This document shows positions 7,516 through 14,565 of a DNA stretch of 49,563 bases, piece after piece; positions within the stretch are counted from its first letter, which is position 1; each line of letters starts with the position of its first letter. The stretch lies in assembly GCA_958436475.1 (NCBI GenBank), contig CAUBKG010000006.1:1-49563 (forward strand). Reading direction: 5' to 3'. The notes under the pieces are model-generated. The model was given only the letters and a program-made list of their open reading frames with translations. It was not told where the DNA came from and made no database searches. This DNA comes from an uncultured Clostridia bacterium (GTDB taxonomy: Bacteria > Bacillota > Clostridia > Oscillospirales > Acutalibacteraceae). Both the position numbers and the translations under genes were made by a program.

Positions 7516-8223
7516 ATGGAGAAAATCAAATCCCTCATCCGCTATTTTTCAAGGGGTGAGATCATCCTGTGGTCTTCCTCGGTTTTGACGATCGCCGTTT
7601 CGTTTTGCATATTCGACCGGGAAAGCTATCTGACGCTTATTGCGTCTATCATTGGTGCGACATCGCTCATTTTTAATGCGAAGGGGAATCCTTTCGGGCA
7701 GTTTTTAATGGTGATATTCAGTATTTTCTATGGTATCATCTCCTTTTCCTTTGCCTATTACGGAGAAATGATAACCTACCTCGGCATGACCGCCCCCATG
7801 GCTGTATTTGCTTTCATTGCATGGCTGCGGAATCCTTATAATGGAAATGCGTCTGAGGTGAAAGTTAACCGCCTTGGCGGCAGGGAAATCGCTTTTATGA
7901 CCATCCTCACCGCTTTCGTCACCTTTGCCTTTTATTTTATTCTGGAAGCGTTTCATACCGCAAATCTGATCCCGAGCACCATTTCCGTTGCCACCAGTTT
8001 TCTGGCCGTTTATCTGACCTTTCGGAGAAGCGCCTATTTTGCCCTCGCCTATGCCGCAAACGACGTCGTTTTAATCGTTTTATGGGTTTGGGCGGCTATG
8101 GAGGATATTTCTTATCTCTCGGTGATCCTCTGTTTTGTCATGTTCCTGGTGAATGACATATATGGATTTATCAGCTGGCGGAAAAGGCACCGGCGCCAGC
8201 AGAGCGGATTCCATTTTTCGTAA
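7516..8223 (+). CDS. pnuC: Nicotinamide riboside transporter, PnuC family
   Basis: A 235-residue integral membrane protein with about seven hydrophobic helices (for example ILWSSSVLTIAVSF, FLMVIFSIFYGIISF, VVLIVLWVWAAM) and the PnuC-type ends NAKGNPFGQF and FLVNDIYGFISWRK. PnuC proteins are SWEET-like facilitators that take up nicotinamide riboside for NAD synthesis; relatives move thiamine or riboflavin. The ATG follows GGAGGTCTTTTT. It stands alone as a transcription unit, behind a structured leader that may couple it to NAD status. The substrate is inferred from the family. Confidence 0.88.
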   Translation: MEKIKSLIRYFSRGEIILWSSSVLTIAVSFCIFDRESYLTLIASIIGATSLIFNAKGNPFGQFLMVIFSIFYGIISFSFAYYGEMITYLGMTAPMAVFAFIAWLRNPYNGNASEVKVNRLGGREIAFMTILTAFVTFAFYFILEAFHTANLIPSTISVATSFLAVYLTFRRSAYFALAYAANDVVLIVLWVWAAMEDISYLSVILCFVMFLVNDIYGFISWRKRHRRQQSGFHFS

Positions 8224-8283
8224 AGATATCATTTTTTAGCAGTACTGATGCAAAGGGCGGAACACGTAAAGGACCGATAGAAA

Positions 8284-8385
8284 AGGCAAGCCGAGCGTGG
8301 CTTTTTGCGGAAAGGAGGAGCAGCGGCGTGAGTGCGCTCTGATTTTTTACATAAAAATCGGAGCAAGCGATACATAGCTTGCTCC
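8284..8385. repeat. Distal copy of the tRNA-Leu-associated 102-bp repeat
   Basis: This segment matches 8487-8588 at 101 of 102 bases (offset 203; the one change is G to A in GAGCGTGG/GAGCGTGA). On the minus strand it begins with the hairpin GGAGCAAGC-tatgtatc-GCTTGCTCC followed by GATTTTT, a factor-independent terminator at 8353-8385. The rest of 8224-8592 holds no gene that I can support. Confidence 0.9.
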
Positions 8386-8486
8386 CACGTGTCTGCGGGG
8401 TATAAAAAAGATACCGAGCTCCGCAGGCGCACCCGCAAAAAGTTGGTAGCGACAGCGAGCCGTTGCGAGGACGTTTACAACCGAGC

Positions 8487-8588
8487 AGGCAAGCCGAGCG
8501 TGACTTTTTGCGGAAAGGAGGAGCAGCGGCGTGAGTGCGCTCTGATTTTTTACATAAAAATCGGAGCAAGCGATACATAGCTTGCTCC
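8487..8588. repeat. Proximal copy of the 102-bp repeat, containing the tRNA-Leu terminator
   Basis: On the minus strand the tRNA CCA end (8593) is followed within five bases by GGAGCAAGC-tatgtatc-GCTTGCTCC-GATTTTT (8556-8588), an intrinsic terminator. The downstream 70 bases are repeated too, so the duplicated unit is longer than the terminator alone. Confidence 0.9.
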
Positions 8589-8592
8589 GACG

Positions 8593-8679
8593 TGGTGCCG
8601 GTGGCGGGGGTCGAACCCGCACCCTGTTGCCAGGACCGGATTTTGAGTCCGGCACGTCTGCCAATTCCATCACACCGGC
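8593..8679 (-). tRNA. tRNA-Leu (anticodon CAA)
   Basis: The minus strand folds as an 87-nt class II tRNA. The acceptor stem is GCCGGTG / CACCGGC with A and an encoded CCA. The anticodon arm is CCGGA-CTCAAAA-TCCGG, giving anticodon CAA, which reads UUG. A variable arm (TCCTGGCAACAGGG) and a T arm (GCGGG-TTCGACC-CCCGC) follow. Leu fits the long variable arm. It has its own promoter and a terminator right behind it. Confidence 0.97.
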
Positions 8680-8700
8680 ATATAAAAAAACAGCAAGAGA

Positions 8701-8729
8701 ATTATAACGTATTCCTTATATAAAATCAA
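8701..8729 (-). promoter_or_regulatory. Promoter of tRNA-Leu
   Basis: On the minus strand TTGATT (8724-8729), 17 bases, then TATAAT (8701-8706); the tRNA begins about 20 bases further on. Confidence 0.85.
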
Positions 8730-8798
8730 GTTTTTTCCGCTTTTGCCGCGCATGTGCGCAAAAATGACCGCTTTCCCCTTGCTTCTCCAAATTAAGGA

Positions 8799-8827
8799 TT
8801 GTGTTTTTGCCATTCTGCGGTTAAAAT
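8799..8827 (+). promoter_or_regulatory. Promoter of pyrB
   Basis: TTGTGT (8799-8804) and TAAAAT (8822-8827) lie 17 bases apart, about 30 bases before the pyrB start. Confidence 0.65.
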
Positions 8828-8857
8828 AGAAACAGCAGAAAAGCGAGGTGTTGCTTT

Positions 8858-9928
8858 GTGATCCGTCACGTGATTGACCTCGATCAGCTCCCGCTCAGCG
8901 AAATCGATGAAATTATCACCATGGCAAAAGCAATTAAGAAAAACCCTTATTATTATACAGACAGCTGCCACGGCAAGCTTATGGCCACGCTGTTTTACGA
9001 GCCCTCCACCCGCACGCAGATGTCCTTTCAATCGGCTATGCTCCGGCTCGGCGGGCAGGTCATCGGGTTCGACAATCCCGGAAACTCCTCCGTGGCCAAG
9101 GGTGAAAGCCTGAAGGATACCGTCCGGGTCGTGAGCAATTATACGGACGTTATCGCCATCCGCCACCCCTATGAGGGCGCGGCCAAAGCCGCCTCCATGT
9201 TTTCCCGCAGCCCGGTTATCAACGCGGGCGACGGCGGACATCTCCATCCCACCCAGACGCTCACCGATCTGTTCACCCTGACCGGCGTCAAGGGGACCCT
9301 TTCGGGGCTTACCATCGGCCTGTGCGGCGACTTGCGCTACAGCCGAACAGTGCATTCCCTTATCAAAATGCTCATCCGGTACGATAACAACCGTTTTGTT
9401 CTCATTTCGACCCCCGAGCTGGCTGTTCCGGATTATATCACCGATATTCTCGACGAGGCCGGCTGCGAATACGAGCAGGTAAACGATCTTGCCAGTGCCA
9501 TCGGCGAGCTGGACGTGCTGTATATGACCCGCATCCAGCGGGAACGTTTTCCCTCGGAGGAGGCCTATCAGAAGCAGAAGGGCATCTATATTCTGGATAC
9601 CGAAAAGCTCAAAAAAGCTCGAACCGACCTTCGCATTCTCCATCCCCTGCCGCGTGTGGATGAAATCACCGTTGAGGTGGACGATGATCCGCGTGCCTGC
9701 TACTTTGAGCAGACGGAATACGGCATGTATGTGCGCATGGCGCTCATTCTGCGTGTGCTCGAAAACGGCAGCCGGCTGATCGATCCCAGCCCCGTTTCCA
9801 ATTCGGAATCATGCTGCGGGAACCCGCGCTGCATCACCCGCACGGAAACCTACCTTCCCCGGCATTTCGCCCGGAGCAAGCGCGGGATGCTCTGCGAATA
9901 CTGCGAACATGAACTGGTCGAGGCGTAA
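8858..9928 (+). CDS. pyrB: Aspartate carbamoyltransferase fused to a PyrI-like zinc domain
   Basis: Catalyses carbamoyl phosphate + aspartate to carbamoyl aspartate, the first committed step of pyrimidine synthesis. The catalytic part (residues 1-310) has the carbamoyl-phosphate loop STRT (50-53), the SSVAKGES loop with K81, HPTQ (130-133), MTRIQRERF and HPLPRVDEI. It is followed by a 45-residue tail with C320-x4-C325-x20-C346-x2-C349 (CGNPRC...CEYCEHE). This is the zinc-binding motif of the regulatory chain PyrI (C109-x4-C114, C138-x2-C141). The allosteric nucleotide domain of PyrI is absent and no pyrI lies nearby. GTG start behind GAGGTG. The enzyme assignment is firm; the effect of the tail is inferred. 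Confidence 0.95.
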   Translation: MIRHVIDLDQLPLSEIDEIITMAKAIKKNPYYYTDSCHGKLMATLFYEPSTRTQMSFQSAMLRLGGQVIGFDNPGNSSVAKGESLKDTVRVVSNYTDVIAIRHPYEGAAKAASMFSRSPVINAGDGGHLHPTQTLTDLFTLTGVKGTLSGLTIGLCGDLRYSRTVHSLIKMLIRYDNNRFVLISTPELAVPDYITDILDEAGCEYEQVNDLASAIGELDVLYMTRIQRERFPSEEAYQKQKGIYILDTEKLKKARTDLRILHPLPRVDEITVEVDDDPRACYFEQTEYGMYVRMALILRVLENGSRLIDPSPVSNSESCCGNPRCITRTETYLPRHFARSKRGMLCEYCEHELVEA

Positions 9929-9984
9929 TAATTCTGCCTCTCTTTGAAAATACTATGATTATTCTTTCGTTGAGGTGATAAACA

Positions 9985-10296
9985 ATGGCTGCTGAACTGA
10001 CTGCGCAAACCTTCCAATCCAAGGTTCTGGATTCTGAACTGCCTGTCCTCGTGGATTTCTGGGCCCCCTGGTGCGGCCCCTGCCGCATGCTGGCCCCCAT
10101 CTTTGAAGAGCTGGCAGACGAGCTGGACGATCAGGTGGAATTCTTCAAGGTGAATATCGACGAGGTGCCAGACCTCGCCACCGCTTACGGCGTTATGAGC
10201 ATTCCGACCATGATCCTGTTCGAAGGCGGAAAGGAACAAAACCGTTCCGTTGGCGTGATCCCAAAGGAAAAAATTTTAAAGCTGCTGGGAAAATAA
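9985..10296 (+). CDS. trxA: Thioredoxin
   Basis: A 103-residue thioredoxin with the active site WCGPC (C30, C33) inside VDFWAPWCGPC, the cis-Pro region SIPTMILF and the buried Asp of the VDF strand. It reduces disulfides in the cytosol; its reductase is not in the window. The start follows TGAGGTGATAAACA. It lies 56 bases after pyrB and ends in its own terminator. Confidence 0.97.
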   Translation: MAAELTAQTFQSKVLDSELPVLVDFWAPWCGPCRMLAPIFEELADELDDQVEFFKVNIDEVPDLATAYGVMSIPTMILFEGGKEQNRSVGVIPKEKILKLLGK

Positions 10297-10304
10297 CACA
10301 GCGC

Positions 10305-10341
10305 GCCGCCGGAGCTTGGAACTTAGCTTCGGCGGCTTTTT
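10305..10341 (+). terminator. Terminator after trxA
   Basis: The stem GCCGCCG...AGCT / AGCT.CGGCGGC is followed by TTTTT (10337-10341). It lies only 23 bases before the next start, so that gene is either read through or has another promoter. Confidence 0.85.
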
Positions 10342-10363
10342 GCTTTCAGGAGGAGGCTCGGCT

Positions 10364-10891
10364 ATGGAACAGGGCTGCGTGCATATTTATACCGGAGACG
10401 GCAAAGGCAAAACGACCGCCGCCTGCGGCCTTGCCGTCCGCGCGGCGGGGTGCGGGCAGAGGGTTTGGTTCGCCCAGTTTTTAAAGGACGGCTCCAGCGG
10501 CGAGGCAGTGATTCTCCGCAGCCTGCCCGGGGTTACGGTCGCGCCCTGTCTCGAACATGTGAAATTCACCATTGCCATGGATGAAAACGACCGGCGTGAA
10601 GCGCATGGTTTTTACTCTTCCCTGCTCAAACAAGCGGAAGAAGCCGCCTGTTCAGGCGCCTATGGCCTTGTGGTGCTGGATGAAGTGATCCCGGCCGCAA
10701 CACTCGGTTTTGTGGCGGAGCAGGACCTGCTCCGGCTGCTCCGCACTTCGGGCAGGCGCAGTGAAATCGTTCTGACCGGCCGGGACCCGTCCCCCGCATT
10801 GATCGGCGCGGCCGATTATGTGAGCCGGATCGAGAAGGTAAAGCATCCATACGACCGCGGGCTTGCCGCGCGGCGCGGTGTGGAATGGTAA
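10364..10891 (+). CDS. cobO: Cob(I)yrinic acid a,c-diamide adenosyltransferase (CobA/CobO/BtuR)
   Basis: Transfers the 5'-deoxyadenosyl group of ATP to the cobalt of corrinoids to make coenzyme B12. The 175-residue protein has the N-terminal P-loop GDGKGKTTAA (11-20), VWFAQFLKDG, the Walker B-like LVVLDEV and the family end ILTGRDPSPALI-type block (VLTGRDPSPA) with VKHPYDRGLAARRGVEW. The ATG at 10364 is chosen over an upstream in-frame ATG at 10316 because it follows AGGAGGAGG. No other corrinoid gene is near, so a salvage role is possible. Confidence 0.9.
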   Translation: MEQGCVHIYTGDGKGKTTAACGLAVRAAGCGQRVWFAQFLKDGSSGEAVILRSLPGVTVAPCLEHVKFTIAMDENDRREAHGFYSSLLKQAEEAACSGAYGLVVLDEVIPAATLGFVAEQDLLRLLRTSGRRSEIVLTGRDPSPALIGAADYVSRIEKVKHPYDRGLAARRGVEW

Positions 10892-10928
10892 CGGGATAGG
10901 GCCCTTGTGAAGCCGCCCACATATCGGT

Positions 10929-10961
10929 AAAAAGGCCGCCGGTTCACACCGACGGCCTTTT
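10929..10961. terminator. Bidirectional terminator after the adenosyltransferase gene
   Basis: A symmetrical hairpin, AAAAGGCCG.CGGT-tcac-ACCG.CGGCCTTTT, works in both directions. A second perfect hairpin GATGTTCC...GGGAACATC follows at about 10992-11012. Confidence 0.85.
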
Positions 10962-11030
10962 GGGAGAGTTTTTTAGAAGGCTTGCAAACCGGATGTTCCT
11001 TCCGGGAACATCGAGCATGGAATCCACAAA

Positions 11031-11250
11031 TAAAAAGACGCCCGAAGCAAACTTGCTTCGGGCCTTGCTGTTCGAGCGGCGCAGGATCGGAGACGATTTT
11101 GTGAAAAAGGTTATAAAGGTAACAACTGGGTCCGACAAAAGCGGGGCAACGCAATTGCGGAAAAGGAACAGCCTCCGAACCTACGCTTTTCATGGGAATA
11201 GAAAGGTCGCAAGAAGGAAACGAGAAAGGGTTGATCACGTTTCTCTTCGC
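11031..11250 (-). ncRNA. Probable ~220-nt small RNA of unknown class
   Basis: The stretch from 10892 to 11475 has no convincing gene. On the minus strand a near-consensus promoter (TTGACA, 17 bases, TATAAT) points into it, and a strong intrinsic terminator closes it (GCCCGAAGCAA-gt-TTGCTTCGGGC then TCTTTTTATTT, 11031-11063). The 5' end can form a hairpin, CGAAGA.GAAACG with CGTTTC.CTTCTTGCG, and GCTGTTC could pair with a late GAACAGC. No start codon with a ribosome site opens a plausible protein. The length fits 6S RNA, but I do not see a clear central bubble; class unassigned. Confidence 0.65.
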
Positions 11251-11254
11251 AATC

Positions 11255-11283
11255 ATTATAGCAAACCGACCATACCGTGTCAA
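11255..11283 (-). promoter_or_regulatory. Promoter of the small RNA
   Basis: TTGACA (11278-11283), 17-base spacer, TATAAT (11255-11260) on the minus strand: a perfect sigma-A consensus, which predicts strong transcription. Confidence 0.9.
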
Positions 11284-11363
11284 TGAATTTCATGAATTGA
11301 TTCATTTGGGTTCATATTTTTTCATTACGCGTCAATTTTAAGTTTTATTTTCCCTCATTTTTA

Positions 11364-11392
11364 TTGACTTCGTCTGTGTCTTTCGCTAAAAT
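11364..11392 (+). promoter_or_regulatory. Promoter of the XRE-family gene
   Basis: TTGACT (11364-11369) and TAAAAT (11387-11392) are 17 bases apart and divergent from the small-RNA promoter. The gap holds ATGAAT-TG-ATTCAT and further TTCAT repeats (about 11284-11332) that could bind a regulator of both. Confidence 0.75.
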
Positions 11393-11475
11393 GGGAATGA
11401 TTAATCAAAAATCATCAAATTCAAACATATCCCCTGTTTCCAACAGGCCCCGATATTTGGAAAGGAGACTTTTGC

Positions 11476-13023
11476 TTGAACGACGGCGGCAACTTTCTTC
11501 ATCAAAAAATCAAGGAAAGCGGCAACACGCTCGAGTGGTTTGCTCAAACCTGCGGTGTGAGTAAATCCACCCTTTACCGCGTGCTTCGCGGCACACAAAA
11601 GCTGACGCCTCCCCTTGCCTCGAGGATTTCGGATGTGCTGCAGCTGACCCATTATGAACGCGAACGCCTCTACCGGGGTTACTCTCTTCCCTTCGATACG
11701 CCCCCGCTGAGCGCTTTTGATATGGACCGCATGTACCGGCTTGTCATGAGCTGGTTCAAGGATGAAGACGATTCCAACCCGGCGCCGACGGAAGAGGAAG
11801 TCGTTTTTTTTGATGACATTTCTTCCGTGAAAACAGTCCATTCCCCGGAGTCCTTTGCAAGGCATATCGCCGGCACGCTTTCTCCCCAATGCAAGAATAT
11901 CAGCATTTATATAAACAATTGCTGCCACGATCTGCCCATGCTCGGCGCCTTCCGGTTCCTGCACGAGCTGCTGATGGCTGCGGAAAATGTTTCGATGAGC
12001 ATTGACCATATCCTCAATTTTCAAAAAGGCCAGTTGGAAGATCAGATCTGCTTTATCCGGAAATTCTATCCGCTGTTTCAGTCGTCCGGCTGCCGGTACC
12101 AGTTTTATTACCATTCAAACTATGGGGAACAAAGCGCCTGGTTTCCCACACTGATGGAAAACGCCATCGTGTTCAGCTACCAGGCCGTTTATCCCGATGG
12201 GAAGACATATCCCCGCTATATTCTGATCCTGCCGGATAACATCACGTTTTCCGAAGGGTTTTCTTCCCGCGAGTCTTTTTTTCATCAGCATCTTGTGAAC
12301 AAGTTTCTTCAGATCCGGAAAAACTGCGAATCCGGCATTCAGGCCTCCGTTTCCATTGAAAACGTGCCGAGCAGCTTGGATGAGCAGCATGATTCCTTTG
12401 TTTTCAAACGGGATTTTATTTTCAACCACATCCATCCGGCTGTTTATGCGAGTTATTATGCTCGGCTGAAGGGCAATGCAGCGCTGTGGGATCAATTCTA
12501 CCGCCTGCTGGAAATCAAGCGCGTGGGCCGCACGGAAGAGCAGCTCATTGCTTCGCTTTCGAGCCAGTTTCTGCGGATTTTCGATGCGCACCGCAGCCGC
12601 CGGTGCATCACCATTCTTACCGCGGATGGCCTCGCCGAATTTGCCGAGACCGGGCGGGTTTTTGATCTGCCGCCCTTCTTCCCTTCCCTCACAAACGATG
12701 AGGTATGCCTTCAGCTGGAATTTTTCCTTTCGCTCCTCCGCGGGGACGATCCCCTCTGGAAGGTGTTCATTCTGCCTTTCGGCACTGTGCCGGACCATTC
12801 GCATTGGGTATTCCATGGGTGGAAGGATGTGGGTGTGAATATTTCCCGCCCATATGCCGATACCCTGAGCAGCTCCATCGATTGCCTGTTCCGTTCCCCC
12901 TCGTTCGGCAGCCTGTTTTTCGCAATGTTCAATAGCTGCGAGGAATACGGCTGGGCCCTTTCCAAGGAGGAATCCATCCGCCTGGTGGAAGACCTCTTAA
13001 ACAAACTGAGAGCAAATAAATAG
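11476..13023 (+). CDS. Large XRE-type helix-turn-helix protein of unknown function
   Basis: A 515-residue protein starting with TTG behind AAAGGAG. Residues about 8-62 form a Cro/C1-type helix-turn-helix (LEWFAQTCGVSKSTLYRVLRGTQKLTPPLASRISDVL in segments: GVSKSTLYRVLRG is the recognition part). The remaining 450 residues match no domain I recognise: no transmembrane helices, no TPR pattern that I can be sure of, no nucleotide-binding motif. They are rich in aromatic residues (QFYYHSNYG, FFHQHLVNKFL) and look folded and globular. It is monocistronic, with its own promoter. It is presumably a transcription regulator with a sensing domain; the signal is unknown. Confidence 0.75.
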   Translation: MNDGGNFLHQKIKESGNTLEWFAQTCGVSKSTLYRVLRGTQKLTPPLASRISDVLQLTHYERERLYRGYSLPFDTPPLSAFDMDRMYRLVMSWFKDEDDSNPAPTEEEVVFFDDISSVKTVHSPESFARHIAGTLSPQCKNISIYINNCCHDLPMLGAFRFLHELLMAAENVSMSIDHILNFQKGQLEDQICFIRKFYPLFQSSGCRYQFYYHSNYGEQSAWFPTLMENAIVFSYQAVYPDGKTYPRYILILPDNITFSEGFSSRESFFHQHLVNKFLQIRKNCESGIQASVSIENVPSSLDEQHDSFVFKRDFIFNHIHPAVYASYYARLKGNAALWDQFYRLLEIKRVGRTEEQLIASLSSQFLRIFDAHRSRRCITILTADGLAEFAETGRVFDLPPFFPSLTNDEVCLQLEFFLSLLRGDDPLWKVFILPFGTVPDHSHWVFHGWKDVGVNISRPYADTLSSSIDCLFRSPSFGSLFFAMFNSCEEYGWALSKEESIRLVEDLLNKLRANK

Positions 13024-13056
13024 TTTTTTCGAAATAAAACCTTTTTCAGATGCAAG

Positions 13057-13161
13057 AATCCCCCGCCGAAAGGAGCGGTAAATTAAGATCCCTTTTGTAA
13101 GGGGCGGCCGGTTGCCGCCCCTACGGGGGTTCTTAAACAACGCTCTTATGGGCGGGGGATT
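13057..13161. repeat. Composite nested hairpin element between the XRE gene and rplQ
   Basis: Outer arms AATCCCCCGCC (13057-13067) and GGCGGGGGATT (13151-13161) enclose GAGCG / CGCTC, then TTAAGA / TCTTAA, then the core GGGGCGGC-cggtt-GCCGCCCC (13101-13121). On the plus strand it ends in ATTTTAAGGTTTT, so it may terminate the XRE transcript. The core recurs at 7062 and 45832. Confidence 0.8.
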
Positions 13162-13182
13162 TTAAGGTTTTAGGGGGTTCGA

Positions 13183-13524
13183 TCAGACCAGTTCGATGAT
13201 GGCCATTTCCGCAGCATCTCCGCGGCGGGGGCCGGTCTTCATAATGCGGGTGTAGCCGCCGTTGCGGTCGGCATATTTCGGACCAATCTCATCAAACAGC
13301 TTCTTGACGACGTCTTCCTTCGTGATGAAGGCCATCGCCTGGCGCTTGGAATGGAGGTCGTTCTTCTTCGCGAGAGTAATGTACTTCTCGGTCATGGCAC
13401 GAACTTCCTTCGCCCTTGTTACAGTGGTCTCTATGCTGCCTTTCTCCAAAAGAAAGGTTACCATTGCCCTTAACATGGCAGTTCTGTGATCTGTAGATCT
13501 GCCGAGCTTTCTGGTACCGGGCAT
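13183..13524 (-). CDS. rplQ: 50S ribosomal protein L17
   Basis: The 113-residue protein begins MPGTRKLGRSTDHRTAMLRAMVTFLL, given here as MPGTRKLGRSTDHR, the L17 signature, and includes TVTRAKEVR. L17 sits near the exit tunnel of the large subunit. It is the last gene of the alpha block, 40 bases after rpoA, the standard bacterial position. The C-terminus is short (MAIIELV), as usual in Firmicutes. Confidence 0.97.
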   Translation of the reverse strand: MPGTRKLGRSTDHRTAMLRAMVTFLLEKGSIETTVTRAKEVRAMTEKYITLAKKNDLHSKRQAMAFITKEDVVKKLFDEIGPKYADRNGGYTRIMKTGPRRGDAAEMAIIELV

Positions 13525-13564
13525 GTAAAATCACTCCTTTACCATAAGGTTGAAATCGTGCTGA

Positions 13565-14512
13565 TTATTCGTCGTCGTGGCTGAGGCTGAAGCCTAAGGA
13601 TTCGAGCTTGGAAACAACCTCTTCGAGAGATTTGCGGCCAAGGTTGCGAACCTTCATCATATCCTCTTCGGATTTGCTGATTAAATCTTCCACCGTGTTG
13701 ATCCCGGCGCGCTTCAGGCAATTGAAGCTGCGTACCGAAAGGTCAAGCTCCTCAATGGTCATCTCAAGGACTTTCTCCTTGCCCTTATCGTCCTTCTCCA
13801 CCATGATTTCAGCGCTGCTGCCCTCATGGGAAAGGTCTACGAAGAGGTTGAGATGTTCAGTGAGGATCTTGGCTGCGAGCGAAACGGCTTCCTTAGCAGA
13901 AATGGTTCCGTTCGTCCATACCTCGAGCGTCAGCTTGTTGAAATCGGTCATGTTGCCGACGCGGGTGTCTTCCACCGTTACGTTCACGTTGAGAACCGGG
14001 GTGTAAATGGAATCCACCGGGATCACTTCGATCGACGACTGGGGTTTTTTGTTCTTTTCCGCAGGCACATAGCCGCGGCCTTTATCCAGCGTAAGCTCCA
14101 TATAGAGCTTACCATCGGAAGTAAGGGAGGCGATGTGCATATCGGGGTTCAGGATCTCCACCTCGGAGTCCGCCTTGATGCTGCCGGCGGTTACCTCGCC
14201 CTCGCCTTCCGCTTCGATGTAAACGATCTTGGGTTCGTCTCCATGAAGCTTGGCGGTAAGCCCCTTGATGTTCAGGACGATCTCCGTGAGATCTTCCTTT
14301 ACGCCGGGGATGGTGGAGAATTCGTGAACGATGCCATCGACCTTGATAGAAGTTACCGCAACACCCGGGAGGGATGCGAGCAGCACCCTGCGCAGGCTGT
14401 TACCAAGCGTGATTCCATAACCGCGTTCGAGCGGCTGAATAACAAACTTGCCATAGGAACCGTCTTCGGTGAGTTCGGCCACTTCAATTCTGGGCTTTTC
14501 AATCTCAATCAT
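13565..14512 (-). CDS. rpoA: RNA polymerase subunit alpha
   Basis: The 315-residue alpha subunit has both domains. The N-terminal dimerisation domain (about 1-230) carries LERGYGITLGNSLRRVLL, seen as GYGITLGNSLRR. The C-terminal domain (about 245-310) carries ELDLSVRSFNCLKRAGI and the VRNLGRKSLEEV helix that contacts UP elements and activators. A linker rich in Lys/Glu (EKDDKGKEKVLE) joins them. It lies between rpsD and rplQ as in most bacteria. Confidence 0.98.
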   Translation of the reverse strand: MIEIEKPRIEVAELTEDGSYGKFVIQPLERGYGITLGNSLRRVLLASLPGVAVTSIKVDGIVHEFSTIPGVKEDLTEIVLNIKGLTAKLHGDEPKIVYIEAEGEGEVTAGSIKADSEVEILNPDMHIASLTSDGKLYMELTLDKGRGYVPAEKNKKPQSSIEVIPVDSIYTPVLNVNVTVEDTRVGNMTDFNKLTLEVWTNGTISAKEAVSLAAKILTEHLNLFVDLSHEGSSAEIMVEKDDKGKEKVLEMTIEELDLSVRSFNCLKRAGINTVEDLISKSEEDMMKVRNLGRKSLEEVVSKLESLGFSLSHDDE

Positions 14513-14565
14513 TAAAAACCCTCCTTAGTTTTCAGGTGTAATCCACTCTTTTTTAAGCACACGGC

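Noticed and set aside
8171..8673. Minus-strand frames across the tRNA and its repeats
   Set aside because: They run through the tRNA-Leu gene and the two 102-bp terminator repeats, and their peptide is the repeat translated twice. No ribosome site; not coding.
10816..11283. 155-codon minus-strand frame over the small RNA
   Set aside because: It starts upstream of the -10 box region of a perfect promoter, runs through two terminators and into the adenosyltransferase gene, and shows no domain. A non-coding RNA explains the region better.
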